Source: Saprospiraceae bacterium
GTDB lineage: Bacteria; Bacteroidota; Bacteroidia; Chitinophagales; Saprospiraceae
Length of the DNA: 64,000 bases
Direction of reading: 5' to 3'
NCBI GenBank assembly: GCA_016717265.1
Contig: JADKFX010000001.1
Location: forward strand, 186,001-250,000
In this document: positions 8,691 to 18,172 of the stretch, piece by piece
How the letters are laid out: the number at the start of each line of letters is the position of its first letter
Numbering within the stretch: the stretch's first letter is position 1
Notes under the pieces: generated by a model
The model's database searches: none
The model's input: the letters and a program-made list of their open reading frames with translations, nothing else
What the model was told of the DNA's origin: nothing
Translations under genes and position numbers: made by a program

Positions 8691-9416
8691 TTAGTTCAGG
8701 TTAATAACTTGAGCTTCAAGATCCATAGCCTTCTGAAACAGGATATTATTTTCAAGATGAATATGCTTATGTAAATCGGTTTCATATTCTTGTAATAAAG
8801 CATAGGCCACTTTATAGGTATTACATGCATCCGGTGGTGGTGTATAATGATTACTGCGATCTGCTATCAGCTGAAATCGGTTTCCCTCAACCGCATGATC
8901 CAACTCCAGCATATGGATGGGATGCTGAATACTACCAAACGGTGGATGCTTCAATTTAGTGCCGTTTTGATGCGCTTCTGAAAGTTGTCTTACGAACGGA
9001 AATAATACCAATTCTTCTTTTCGCATATGGGCTTTTAAGTCATCACAGGATGCATTAAATTGTGCAGCAATTTCTATCAACTCAGGGTGTTGACCTCCGT
9101 GAACCAAACAAAGTTTTTCCAGATATTTTTTAATAACCGGCATCGTTTGTTCAACATATCGATGGTGCTTTTTTTCAATATAATCTGCTAATAAATCCAT
9201 AGGCCAATCTTTAAAATCTATATACTCTGCTATTTTTGAGTCCATCACATGGTCAAGTTCCGCTTCTATAAGAACTGGGTCTAATTCCTTTTGTGCACAA
9301 ACAGCCTGAAGTGTTGCATTCCCTTTACAACAAAAGTCGATTCCATATTTTTCAAAAACAGAAGCCGCCCGATAATCATCGGCAACATATTGTCCTACAC
9401 TTTTATTGGTATTCAT
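8691..9416 (-). CDS. ric: Iron-sulfur cluster repair di-iron protein (Ric/ScdA/YtfE)
   Basis: 241 aa, full length for the family. The N-terminal ScdA_N domain shows VGQYVADDYRAASVFEKYG followed by IDFCCKG with the conserved Cys pair; the C-terminal hemerythrin-like domain carries spaced His and Glu residues (KKHHRYVEQ, HGGQHPEL, RKEELVLFPF, HPIHMLELDH, HKHIHLENN) that bind the di-iron centre. The protein restores iron-sulfur clusters damaged by nitric oxide or oxidants and may also handle NO. It follows the cbb3 oxidase cluster by 64 bp on the same strand, which matches a role in micro-oxic or nitrosative stress. Confidence 0.93.
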   Translation of the reverse strand: MNTNKSVGQYVADDYRAASVFEKYGIDFCCKGNATLQAVCAQKELDPVLIEAELDHVMDSKIAEYIDFKDWPMDLLADYIEKKHHRYVEQTMPVIKKYLEKLCLVHGGQHPELIEIAAQFNASCDDLKAHMRKEELVLFPFVRQLSEAHQNGTKLKHPPFGSIQHPIHMLELDHAVEGNRFQLIADRSNHYTPPPDACNTYKVAYALLQEYETDLHKHIHLENNILFQKAMDLEAQVINLN

Positions 9417-9480
9417 TTCCTTTTATTTAAAATAATTAATTCCTTTAAAAATTTATAAACTCATTTTACAATATAATAAT

Positions 9481-10194
9481 TTATCTATGACAGCAATTTT
9501 TTACGCATTTTCCTTGCACATCTACCATCGGACTTACATATGGAATTCCTAAATTCATACCTCTTAAGATTAATAGTGAAGAAGTGACTAAAATAAAAAC
9601 TGGTATTAATCTATTAATTTTTGCTCTTAGAGAAATTGACATATATTTTCCTAACATCATAACACTTATCATTAAAGGCATCGTACCTAAACCGAAAAAA
9701 AACATCAAGATCGTACCTGAAATCAAACTCCCGGAAGCAAGTGCTGAAGCAATAGCGATATATACTAATCCGCAAGGCAACCAAGCATTTATTATTCCAA
9801 CTTCAAGGTGATACAAAATAGTTTTAGGCTTTTTCATTACATTGTATAATGCCATTTGAACATGACGATCCCAGGAAGCGAGAAATTTAATTTTCCTAAA
9901 ATTTAAATATTTAGCAGCCATGATAACCAAAACAAAAACGCCCGCGACAATAGACAATATTTGCTGATATCCTGAGAATGCAAATTGATTTCCAATGATC
10001 CCTAAAATAAATCCCATGGCCGTATAAGAAAGTGTTCTTCCAAAATTATACAACAAAATCGTATACATCCGCTTTTTAAAATCTTCTTGTTGTCCTGTAA
10101 ACCCGAGTGCGATCGGACCACACATTCCAATGCAATGCAGGCTTCCTAATAAGCCTAAACTCAATCCGGCAAATGCAAAACCGATTACATTCAT
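9481..10194 (-). CDS. TauE/SafE-like membrane protein of the cbb3 cluster
   Basis: Inner-membrane protein, 237 aa with about six hydrophobic segments. The N-terminus carries GSLHCIGMCGPIALGF, the His/Cys/Met motif of the PF13386-type (DsbD_2/TauE-like) proteins that accompany cbb3 oxidase assembly genes and are thought to move copper or reductant. The C-terminus ends in a Cys/His cluster (GKCVKNCCHR), which could bind metal. It overlaps the fixH stop by 4 bp, so it is translationally coupled to the ccoG-fixH pair. A copper role is inferred from motif and context. It is usually labelled sulfite exporter, which is likely misleading here. Confidence 0.83.
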   Translation of the reverse strand: MNVIGFAFAGLSLGLLGSLHCIGMCGPIALGFTGQQEDFKKRMYTILLYNFGRTLSYTAMGFILGIIGNQFAFSGYQQILSIVAGVFVLVIMAAKYLNFRKIKFLASWDRHVQMALYNVMKKPKTILYHLEVGIINAWLPCGLVYIAIASALASGSLISGTILMFFFGLGTMPLMISVMMLGKYMSISLRAKINRLIPVFILVTSSLLILRGMNLGIPYVSPMVDVQGKCVKNCCHR

Positions 10195-10640
10195 GTTGCT
10201 AAATATTTAAACTCATCCCGATAAACATAAGGCACTCCTTGATGTGTCCACTTCATCCTGAGTTGATAAATTCCAATACTTAATAAACTCCGGTCTATAT
10301 GAATAGTCCCCGTTGAATCTGGTTGAACTTTAAGCCGCACATCTTTTTGCTCGTTTGATAATTTTAAAAACTCTATTTGCACCCAAGTGTCAACAGAAAA
10401 CGAGCTGCTTGGCAAATTCAATTGAATCTTTTGGTCCAGTACAAGTATGTTTAGACTTTGATCTAAAGCATATAAATTTTGACTCCCTGTAATAACACTT
10501 TGGTATTGAAGCTCTTTTTCATAATAGTGATCCTCTATTAATTCATTATTTTGTTGAAATGCAACATATAAAAAATATCCAATCATAAGTACAAATACTG
10601 AATAAACACATACTATTTTATATCCCCAACTCATGATCAT
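10191..10640 (-). CDS. fixH: FixH family cbb3 oxidase assembly protein
   Basis: 149 aa with one N-terminal membrane anchor (about residues 6-27) and a periplasmic beta-sandwich domain, the usual FixH/CcoH layout. The YYEKELQYQ segment after the anchor is typical of the family. FixH is needed to mature or stabilise the cbb3 oxidase together with CcoG, CcoI and CcoS. The start codon lies directly after the ccoG stop (no gap) and the end overlaps the TauE/SafE-like gene by 4 bp. A second ATG two codons in is an equally good start. Confidence 0.85.
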   Translation of the reverse strand: MIMSWGYKIVCVYSVFVLMIGYFLYVAFQQNNELIEDHYYEKELQYQSVITGSQNLYALDQSLNILVLDQKIQLNLPSSSFSVDTWVQIEFLKLSNEQKDVRLKVQPDSTGTIHIDRSLLSIGIYQLRMKWTHQGVPYVYRDEFKYLAT

Positions 10641-12044
10641 TTATTTAAAAGGGCCCAAAAAAGCAGAGGATATAGTCTGGATTTTTTCGCCATTCTGATA
10701 CACTCCAATTTCAATATTATTATTTCTTTGAGAAACATCCTTGCTATTCAAAACTATAAAAAATTCAAAATCATGAATTGCTTCTGGTTTTAATTTGAGG
10801 CTTTGATTCCCAATCATTCGAATTTCACCAGCAAGGTGCTCTAACTTAATATTTACCTGCTGTTGTTTTGAGCTTTTATTTATAATTTTTCCTGTATATA
10901 AATTGCTAATTTTTGAATCTTCCATTTCCTGATAGAGCTGGCCATGTGCTCTTTGTACATAGGTATCAATTGTTTTTCGGGTAGCTATTAAAACGGCCAT
11001 AAATAAAATCAGAAAAGAAAGCAATGCAGTATATGCTTTCATTCTGGTATTAAATTTAAATTTACCCTTACCTGAAACTTCATTTTCTGAAGCATATCGT
11101 ATTAATCCTCTAGGATAGCCTACTTTATCCATGACATCATCACATACGTCAATACATGCTGTGCATCCCACACATTCCATTTGTACACCATCCCGAATAT
11201 CAATCCCGGTTGGACACACCTGAACACATTTTTTACAATCAATACAGTCTCCAAAATTTCGCTCCTGGTTCTTTTGAATTTTACCTCTGGGCTCACCTCG
11301 GGTATAGTCATATGCAATTTGCATGGTATCCTTATCAAACAAAACACTTTGCAACCGACCATATGGACAAACGGTAGTGCAAATAATATCTCTTACATAG
11401 GCGTATACGCCATAAAATAAAAATGTAAAAAAGACTAAGCCACCAAGTAAACTCAAATGTTGAGAAATTGGCTCTTTAATTATTTTATACAATTCATCAA
11501 TTCCTATAATATAAGCTAAAAAAGTATTTGCAATTAAAAAAGATATAAACAAAAAAATACCATGTTTAAGTAGTTTTTTATATACTTTGTCAAAATCCCA
11601 CGGTTTATCATTTAATGCCTTTTGCTGATTCGGAGAACCCTCTATCAACCATTCAATTTTACGAAAAACCATTTCCATAAAAATGGTTTGAGGACAAGCC
11701 CAACCGCAAAATAATCTACCATAAATAACTGTAAACAATGCAATGAAAATGATAAACGTGATCATTGCAACTGCAAAAATGAAAAAATCCTGAGGCCAGA
11801 AAATTTTAGTAAATAGAATAAATTTTCCTTTTGGAAAATTCAACATAAATAAGGGCTCGCCAGATACCCAAATAAAAGGAATTACAAAAAATATAAATAA
11901 ATAAAAATAGGAACTATAGGTTCTTAATGTATAAAATTTACCAGCCGGTTGCAATGCATGAATCCATTTTCTTTTTCCACCTTCAGTTACCGAACTAATC
12001 CGATCTCTAAAATCCTTTGGCTCTTGCAATTCATTTAAATTCAT
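10641..12044 (-). CDS. ccoG: Cytochrome c oxidase accessory protein CcoG (FixG)
   Basis: 467 aa polyferredoxin-type membrane protein. About five membrane helices; the NapH-like motifs GWACPQTIF and CTTVCPYGR are present, followed by two 4Fe-4S motifs in CIDCKKCVQVCPTG and CVGCTACIDVCD, and a C-terminal periplasmic IgD-like domain. CcoG acts as a cupric reductase supplying Cu(I) for the cbb3 active site. It lies 8 bp after ccoP and abuts fixH. The Cys motifs and length are complete. Confidence 0.95.
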   Translation of the reverse strand: MNLNELQEPKDFRDRISSVTEGGKRKWIHALQPAGKFYTLRTYSSYFYLFIFFVIPFIWVSGEPLFMLNFPKGKFILFTKIFWPQDFFIFAVAMITFIIFIALFTVIYGRLFCGWACPQTIFMEMVFRKIEWLIEGSPNQQKALNDKPWDFDKVYKKLLKHGIFLFISFLIANTFLAYIIGIDELYKIIKEPISQHLSLLGGLVFFTFLFYGVYAYVRDIICTTVCPYGRLQSVLFDKDTMQIAYDYTRGEPRGKIQKNQERNFGDCIDCKKCVQVCPTGIDIRDGVQMECVGCTACIDVCDDVMDKVGYPRGLIRYASENEVSGKGKFKFNTRMKAYTALLSFLILFMAVLIATRKTIDTYVQRAHGQLYQEMEDSKISNLYTGKIINKSSKQQQVNIKLEHLAGEIRMIGNQSLKLKPEAIHDFEFFIVLNSKDVSQRNNNIEIGVYQNGEKIQTISSAFLGPFK

Positions 12045-12052
12045 TTTTTATT

Positions 12053-13195
12053 TTACTTTATAGAATCAACCGCCTGCTTAGCTACTGGTTTTGATTTTAT
12101 TGTATCTACCACCGTCGGTTCCTTATAGAGTTCACCTTGAGCTGCTTTTGGGTTGGGTGGATTTGTACCCCTTAAGGATTTAATATAACTCGTCAATTGT
12201 GCTATTTGATTTGGAGAATAATCATCCTTCCAGGATTTCATTCCTTTATCAATCACTCCATATTTAATGGTCGAAAAAATAGCTTTCAAACTTCCTCCGT
12301 TAATCCAATAATCATCTGTCATATTGGGCCCGACGATACCTTGTCCTTTATCACCATGACAAACTACGCAGGCTGTCTTAAAAATAGCCTTCCCTTCTTC
12401 AAATTGACCATCTGGTAATAACGCTACTGAATTTTCATCTACCTGGTCTGCTTGTCCACTGAGATACAATATACGTTCTGCATCTGCTTCCTTCATTGTA
12501 ATTTCATATTCTAAAAGTTGTAAAGGAGCCGACTTTGCAATATGATATCTATATAAATAAATTGCAGCAAAAACAATAGTACCCATAAAGGCTGCTGTAA
12601 ACCAGGGTGGTGTAATATTATTTAGTTCTCGGATTCCATCATAATTATGTCCAGTATCAATATCTCCTTCCTGTTCGATAGATTTAAATGCATTCATTTT
12701 ATCCCAAAGACTAATTCTTTGCTTCACATTTCCTTTTTCAAACGCTTCAATTCCGGTATAATAACGAATCCATTTTCGGATATAAATTAAAATTAATATC
12801 TCAATAAGTATAATGATCAACATAAACCATCCTTGCAAACTAAAAATAAACCGTATAGAAGAATTGGTCGCTGAAGGAATTGTCGACTGTGCTTGAGAAA
12901 TCTCTAGTCCAAAAAAAAGAATCAAACCTATTAAAAATAATTTTAGTGTATCATTCACTTTCTTTGGATTAAAATGAAACTTAATTGCTGAACGCAATAC
13001 CCCAGTAAGCGATATAATCACGATAGCCAATGTGAATGCAATACAATAAAGGGCTGTATCTGGATCGAATGGCAATTGTTTATTTACAGTTGGAGTTGCC
13101 AGGGAAGGTGCTACTTGCCCTGATAAGTATACTGGAATAAAACATAAAATTCCAAGTAAACGATTCAGAAATATATGAGAAAATAAATTTTTCAT
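12053..13195 (-). CDS. ccoP: cbb3 oxidase subunit III (CcoP), mono-haem
   Basis: 380 aa. Hydrophobic segments near residues 11-26, 51-68, 86-103, 121-139 and 201-216 anchor the protein, followed by a periplasmic cytochrome c domain with one CVVCH haem site (Cys276, Cys279, His280) and a likely axial Met in GMKSW. Proteobacterial CcoP has two haem c sites; a single one together with extra N-terminal helices is the arrangement I would expect in Bacteroidota. It passes electrons from cytochrome c to the CcoNO core. It sits between ccoQ (5 bp gap) and ccoG (8 bp gap). Confidence 0.92.
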   Translation of the reverse strand: MKNLFSHIFLNRLLGILCFIPVYLSGQVAPSLATPTVNKQLPFDPDTALYCIAFTLAIVIISLTGVLRSAIKFHFNPKKVNDTLKLFLIGLILFFGLEISQAQSTIPSATNSSIRFIFSLQGWFMLIIILIEILILIYIRKWIRYYTGIEAFEKGNVKQRISLWDKMNAFKSIEQEGDIDTGHNYDGIRELNNITPPWFTAAFMGTIVFAAIYLYRYHIAKSAPLQLLEYEITMKEADAERILYLSGQADQVDENSVALLPDGQFEEGKAIFKTACVVCHGDKGQGIVGPNMTDDYWINGGSLKAIFSTIKYGVIDKGMKSWKDDYSPNQIAQLTSYIKSLRGTNPPNPKAAQGELYKEPTVVDTIKSKPVAKQAVDSIK

Positions 13196-13200
13196 TGTTT

Positions 13201-13371
13201 TTAATTTTCTTTATTGTCTAATGGTAAATTTTCCATTCTTTTAATCATGCCATCATTCGCTTTAAAAGCCCATATTGTAACAGCAACAAAAAATACCACA
13301 AATAATAATAAGGAGATTAATGGATAAATTTCTACGCCTGCTATTTTTTCCAAATAATTATTGAATTTCAT
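13201..13371 (-). CDS. ccoQ: CcoQ/FixQ-like small subunit, 56 aa
   Basis: Found by reading the gap between ccoNO and ccoP. The protein starts MKFNNYLEKIAGVEIYP and has one membrane helix (about residues 17-36, LISLLLFVVFFVAVTIWAFK), then a short polar tail ending in KEN. Size, single helix, the aromatic/Lys edge and the position between ccoNO and ccoP match CcoQ, which stabilises the association of CcoP with the core. Gaps are 6 bp to ccoNO and 5 bp to ccoP. Sequence similarity in such small proteins is low, so the call rests largely on context. Confidence 0.82.
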   Translation of the reverse strand: MKFNNYLEKIAGVEIYPLISLLLFVVFFVAVTIWAFKANDGMIKRMENLPLDNKEN

Positions 13372-13377
13372 AATCTA

Positions 13378-15501
13378 TTATCTTTTATTAATGGTTCTGG
13401 TATCTTTTCCTAATCGTTGCAAATAAGCAATTAATGCTATGATTTCTTTGTTCGAAGAAATTTCAATTTTGTCACCTTTCAAATTATTTGCAATAAGGTT
13501 TGCTTGTTTGTTAAGATCTTCATTTGCTTTTGATTCATAACCTTCAGCATATGGAACTCCCATTTTTCTCATAGCATGAATTTTAGAATTTGTAGTACCT
13601 ATGGCAATTTCTTTTTCAAATAACCAAGGATATTTTGGCATGTTGGAACCTGGTGAAATAGACCGGGGGTCCAGCATATGATTAAAATGCCAACTATCTG
13701 GATATTTACCACCCACTCTGGCGATATCGGGTCCGGTGCGTTTACTACCCCATTGGAAAGGATGATCATAAACAAATTCTCCAGATTTTGAATATTCACC
13801 ATACCGCATCACTTCATACCTGAATGGACGAATCATTTGAGAATGACAATTATAACAGCCCTCGCGTATATATATATCGCGACCTTGCAACTCAAGCGGT
13901 GTGTATGGTTTTACACTTGAAATCGTAGGAACATTGGATTTAACTAAAAATGTAGGAACTAATTCAACCAAACCTCCAATGCCAACAACTACCAAACTTA
14001 ACACCAACAATAAGATCGGTTTGCGTTCAATAACACTATGCCAAAAGCTAGATTTCGGAGCTGCCAATTCACTTTTTAATGCAGGTGCTTGTGCTGTTTC
14101 TGACTCCACAAATGTTCCTTTTTTTGCGGTTTTTATTAAATTGTAAATCATTATAAAAACACCCACAAGAAAAATAGTACCTCCAATTGCTCTTAATAAA
14201 TAAAATGGCATTACGGTTTGAACAACATCCATAAACTGATATTGCAATTGCCCTTCAGGTGTAAAGGTTTTCATCATAAAATAACTCCTAAATGCCGACC
14301 AATACATTGGAATTGCATATAATATGATACCTAATGTGCCTATCCAAAAATGAGTGGAAGCAAGTTTCTTTGAGTATAATTGTGTATTGTATAATTTTGG
14401 GATTAACCAATACATCATACCAAATGTTAAAAATCCATTCCATCCTAGGGCACCAATATGAACATGTGCTACCGTCCAATCACTATAATGGGAAATAGCA
14501 TTAACACTTTTCAATGACATCATGGGTCCTTCAAATGTGGACATACCATAGCAAGTAATTGCAACAACAAAGAATTTTAATACTGGGTCTTCTCGCACTT
14601 TATCCCAAGCGCCTCTTAATGTAAATAAACCATTAATCATTCCACCCCAGCTAGGCAATATCAACATAATTGAAAAAACAGTTCCTAAAGATTGTGCCCA
14701 ATCCGGTAGCGAAGTATATAATAGGTGATGTGGGCCTGCCCATATATAAAGAAAAATTAAGGACCAAAAGTGCACGATACTTAAACGATATGAATATATC
14801 GGTCGGTCAGCAGCCTTAGGTAAAAAATAATACATTAAACCGAGATATGGTGTTGTCAGGAAAAATGCAACTGCATTGTGACCATACCACCACTGCACCA
14901 AAGCATCCTGAACCCCAGCATACCAAGAATAACTTTTAAATAAACTTACTGGAATTTCTATTGAATTTACAATGTGCAACATTGCTACGGTCACCCAAGA
15001 AGCAATAAAAAACCAAATTGCAACATATAAATGTCGTTCGCGTCGAGTCAATATCGTACCAAACATATTAATACCAAAAACAACCCAAATCAATGTAATC
15101 AATATATCAATAGGCCATTCAAGTTCTGCATACTCCTTTCCAGTAGTAAATCCAGATAGGATCGTTACCGCAGCTAAAACAATAATTGTTTGCCAACCCC
15201 AAAAATGAATTTTACTTAATTTATGACTCCACATCGATGTTTTCAATAATCTCGGAAGAGAATAATAAATTGCTGTAAATATTCCATTGCCTACAAAAGC
15301 AAAAATTACTGCATTCGTATGAACTGGCCGAACCCTTCCATACGTGAGAAATTGAAGATCAAAATTTAAGGCAGGAAATACGAGTTGAAATGCAATTACA
15401 ACACCAAGTAGCATCCCAACTGCTCCCCAAAAAATGGATGCCATAGCAAACAACTTTGGCATCTTGTTATCATACTGAAAAGTTTCTAATTGATTATTCA
15501 T
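13378..15501 (-). CDS. ccoNO: cbb3 cytochrome c oxidase, fused subunits I and II (CcoNO)
   Basis: 707 aa. Residues 1 to about 480 are the CcoN catalytic subunit: twelve or so helices with the haem and CuB histidines in WWYGHNAVAFFLT, GPHHLLYTS and HVHIGALGWNG. A Lys/Ala-rich linker leads to the CcoO part, anchored by a helix near 500-520 and carrying the haem c site CYNCH (549-553) with NMPKYPW further on as the likely Met ligand region. Separate genes in Proteobacteria are fused here, as commonly seen in Bacteroidota. The enzyme reduces oxygen with high affinity and pumps protons. The start overlaps the ccoS stop by ATGA. Confidence 0.96.
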   Translation of the reverse strand: MNNQLETFQYDNKMPKLFAMASIFWGAVGMLLGVVIAFQLVFPALNFDLQFLTYGRVRPVHTNAVIFAFVGNGIFTAIYYSLPRLLKTSMWSHKLSKIHFWGWQTIIVLAAVTILSGFTTGKEYAELEWPIDILITLIWVVFGINMFGTILTRRERHLYVAIWFFIASWVTVAMLHIVNSIEIPVSLFKSYSWYAGVQDALVQWWYGHNAVAFFLTTPYLGLMYYFLPKAADRPIYSYRLSIVHFWSLIFLYIWAGPHHLLYTSLPDWAQSLGTVFSIMLILPSWGGMINGLFTLRGAWDKVREDPVLKFFVVAITCYGMSTFEGPMMSLKSVNAISHYSDWTVAHVHIGALGWNGFLTFGMMYWLIPKLYNTQLYSKKLASTHFWIGTLGIILYAIPMYWSAFRSYFMMKTFTPEGQLQYQFMDVVQTVMPFYLLRAIGGTIFLVGVFIMIYNLIKTAKKGTFVESETAQAPALKSELAAPKSSFWHSVIERKPILLLVLSLVVVGIGGLVELVPTFLVKSNVPTISSVKPYTPLELQGRDIYIREGCYNCHSQMIRPFRYEVMRYGEYSKSGEFVYDHPFQWGSKRTGPDIARVGGKYPDSWHFNHMLDPRSISPGSNMPKYPWLFEKEIAIGTTNSKIHAMRKMGVPYAEGYESKANEDLNKQANLIANNLKGDKIEISSNKEIIALIAYLQRLGKDTRTINKR

Positions 15502-15659
15502 TCGTTTGCTTTAGTTTTATTTTTTTGGTCAAATAAAATTCGCCGGGGAGGTGAGTATACATCATCAAATTGACCATCTTTTGAACTCCAAATAAAGGCT
15601 ATTAAAAAGCCACCGGCAATTAAAATACTGACTCCTATTAATAGAATAATTACACTCAT
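15498..15659 (-). CDS. ccoS: cbb3 oxidase maturation protein CcoS, 53 aa
   Basis: Found by reading between ccoI and ccoNO. The protein starts MSVIILLIGVSILIAGGFL, one membrane helix, followed by FIWSSKDGQFDDVYSPPRR. The helix plus K-x-GQFDD segment is the hallmark of CcoS, which is required for haem b and copper insertion into the cbb3 core. Its stop overlaps the ccoNO start by 4 bp (ATGA) and it begins 52 bp after the ccoI stop. Confidence 0.92.
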   Translation of the reverse strand: MSVIILLIGVSILIAGGFLIAFIWSSKDGQFDDVYSPPRRILFDQKNKTKANE

Positions 15660-15711
15660 AATCGAATATCGGCAAAATTACACAGGGCTAAAAGTTGAAT
15701 CCAGACCTTGG

Positions 15712-18147
15712 TCATCCTTCAATATGATTTTTATCACTAGTGACTAACCGGTTCACCAAGGCAATTCCATGGATAGATCCATACGATAATAAAATAATAC
15801 TTATGGAGCTGCACGGCATTAGAATCGCAGCAATAACAGGGGAAAGTATCCCTTGTAATGCAAAATAGCCACCAATAATATTGTAGATAACAGAATATAA
15901 AAATAAAAACTGAACCACTCTTCGACTTGAACGAACAAATGATAAAATAGCCGCTAAATTATGAAATGAAGACCCATCTAAAATAGCATCGCAGGCTGGT
16001 GTAAAATTGTTCTTATGCTCTGTAATCGCAATTCCCACATCACTTTGTTTAAGTGCACCGGCGTCATTTAAACCATCTCCAATCATAAGTACTTTTTGAT
16101 TTTTAATTTCTTGAAGTTCTTGTATAAATTTTAATTTTTCTAATGGCTTATAATTAAAAAATAAACTTTTAACAGGAGAAAATATTTTTTCCAAAATGGA
16201 AACCTCCCTATTATTATCTCCGGATAGCATCGATATTTGATACTTTGATTTTAAGGAATTTATGAGTTCCCGCAAACCTTTTCGGTATTGTTGCTGGACA
16301 GAAAGTGCACCATAGTATTTTCCATCCTCCATAAAATGTATCATAGAGGCATTCTGATTTTTTAATTCTTTCCTTCCGATAAAAGTAGCGGATCCCATTT
16401 TTAAGTGATGATCATCAATCCAGGCTTCAATACCATCACCTAGAAATTGCTTAAAATGGATGACATTTAATTCTTGCTGTTGATTAAAATAATTTTGAAC
16501 GAATTGACTCAATGGATGGGTCGATTGCATAGCCAAAGAATAAATTCTATCCTTTAATCCAGAATTCATCTCCATACCTCTGTATTCTATGGTTGGATTT
16601 GAATGCGTTGTCAATGTACCTGTTTTATCAAAAACGATATGCTGAATTTTAGTCATTTTTTCCAACACATCAGCATGCCGAATGTATAATTTATTCTCCG
16701 CTAAAATGCGAAGAACATTGCCATTGGTATAACTACTTGCTAACAATAGCGCACATGGACAAGCGACTATTAAAATTGTTGTAAGGGAATTCCACATCAG
16801 GTCCATGCGGTTTTGAAATACCCAATAACTTGCTGCCAACATTGCAATTAACAATACTCCTAAAGAGAAATACTGGCCCAATTTATCCAGTTGCATTTCT
16901 TTTGACTTTGGTTCCGTATTGAAAATGTCACGATTCCAAAGATTTGTCAAATAACTCTGTGACACAGGCTTGATTGTCATCACTTCTATATTACTTCCAG
17001 TTTGCTTTGCACCAGCATATACAGGTTCGCCATACATTGGATAGCATACGGAGCTTTCTCCGGTTACAAAACTATAATCCAATGCAGCTGTACCTTTCAT
17101 AAGAATTCCATCAATTGGAAGAATCTCTTCATTATGGATTCTAATTCGATCGTTAATTTCAATTTTTTCAATTGGCGTTGCAATCGCTTTTCCATTTTTG
17201 ATGAGTTCTACAGCAATTGGAAAAAAAGATTTATAGGTTCGATTAAAGGATAAAGATTGATATGATCTATCCTGTACATATCTTCCGATTAACATAAAAA
17301 AAACAATTCCGGACATACTATCTAAATATCCATTTCCCAGACCGGATTGCATTTCGTAAATACTTCTACCAAAAGTTAATAAAATTGCTAAAGCAATTGG
17401 AAAATCAATATTTATAAATTTAACCTTTAATCCCTTCCATGCACTTTCAAAAAACTCAATGGCACAATAAAATAAAACTGGAAGAGATAAAAGAAAAATT
17501 AGCAATGTAAAAACAAAGCTTAAATCTGTTTCATTGAGTTTTTCACCTGATAAATATTCTGGCAAACTCAGCATCATTATATTCGCAAAACAAAAACCTG
17601 CAATACCGATTTTTAAAATTCTCTTCCGATTGTTTCCTGATTTTTTATTCCGTTGAATTCCGATCTGTTCAAAATGTGGTTCATACCCTATCGTAGCTAA
17701 TAATTCTACAATTATTCGGAGGGAGGTATCCTGCTCATTAAATATTAAAAAGATCTCTTTATCTGTAAAATTTACTCTTGAATATCGTATCCCAGGATTC
17801 ATTTTAGGCAGATTCTCAAGCAGCCATAAACAAGAACTGCAATGCATTTGTGGCAGGTACAAATGGAGGTGGCTTTCCATACCATTTGTAAATTTTATTA
17901 AATCTGCTTTTATTTCTTTATGGTCTAAAAATGCATAGCGGTCACTCCAGATATTCTGACTTTGCGTTAAACCTGGAAATTTATTGAGATCATAATAAGT
18001 ACATAAATCCTTCTGGTTAAGAATCTCAAAAACCATTTTACAGCCTTCACAACAGAAATACTTCTCATTCAAAAATATATTTTGATCTCTGCAATCATTA
18101 CCACAATGGTAACATTTTGTATGTATAAGCTCCTTTGATGCTGCCAT
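15712..18147 (-). CDS. ccoI: Copper-transporting P-type ATPase for cbb3 assembly (CcoI/FixI)
   Basis: 811 aa from the ATG at 18147; an in-frame TTG at 18156 would add three residues. The N-terminus has a Cys cluster (C12, C15, C19; C32, C33, C36) typical of the FixI-type metal-binding region, then an HMA domain with MHCSSC (C103, C106). The ATPase core shows the CPC metal site (C463-P-C465), the phosphorylated Asp507 in DKTGTLT, the HP motif (HPLS) and GDGLND. It exports or delivers copper for the CuB site. As first gene of the cbb3 cluster it probably drives the operon; a CACTTTTG -7-like element lies upstream. Confidence 0.95.
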   Translation of the reverse strand: MAASKELIHTKCYHCGNDCRDQNIFLNEKYFCCEGCKMVFEILNQKDLCTYYDLNKFPGLTQSQNIWSDRYAFLDHKEIKADLIKFTNGMESHLHLYLPQMHCSSCLWLLENLPKMNPGIRYSRVNFTDKEIFLIFNEQDTSLRIIVELLATIGYEPHFEQIGIQRNKKSGNNRKRILKIGIAGFCFANIMMLSLPEYLSGEKLNETDLSFVFTLLIFLLSLPVLFYCAIEFFESAWKGLKVKFINIDFPIALAILLTFGRSIYEMQSGLGNGYLDSMSGIVFFMLIGRYVQDRSYQSLSFNRTYKSFFPIAVELIKNGKAIATPIEKIEINDRIRIHNEEILPIDGILMKGTAALDYSFVTGESSVCYPMYGEPVYAGAKQTGSNIEVMTIKPVSQSYLTNLWNRDIFNTEPKSKEMQLDKLGQYFSLGVLLIAMLAASYWVFQNRMDLMWNSLTTILIVACPCALLLASSYTNGNVLRILAENKLYIRHADVLEKMTKIQHIVFDKTGTLTTHSNPTIEYRGMEMNSGLKDRIYSLAMQSTHPLSQFVQNYFNQQQELNVIHFKQFLGDGIEAWIDDHHLKMGSATFIGRKELKNQNASMIHFMEDGKYYGALSVQQQYRKGLRELINSLKSKYQISMLSGDNNREVSILEKIFSPVKSLFFNYKPLEKLKFIQELQEIKNQKVLMIGDGLNDAGALKQSDVGIAITEHKNNFTPACDAILDGSSFHNLAAILSFVRSSRRVVQFLFLYSVIYNIIGGYFALQGILSPVIAAILMPCSSISIILLSYGSIHGIALVNRLVTSDKNHIEG

Positions 18148-18164
18148 AGATTCCAATCAGAATG

Positions 18165-18172
18165 CAAAAGTG
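18165..18172 (-). promoter_or_regulatory. Candidate -7 element for the cbb3 operon
   Basis: CACTTTTG on the minus strand, one base off the Bacteroidota consensus TAnnTTTG, 17 bases before the ccoI ATG. No FNR-type TTGA-N6-TCAA palindrome was seen next to it. Confidence 0.35.

Noticed and set aside
10641..12044. Additional small reading frames on both strands inside ccoG (for example 11120-11420)
   Set aside because: They overlap a strongly conserved polyferredoxin gene and show no independent signals.
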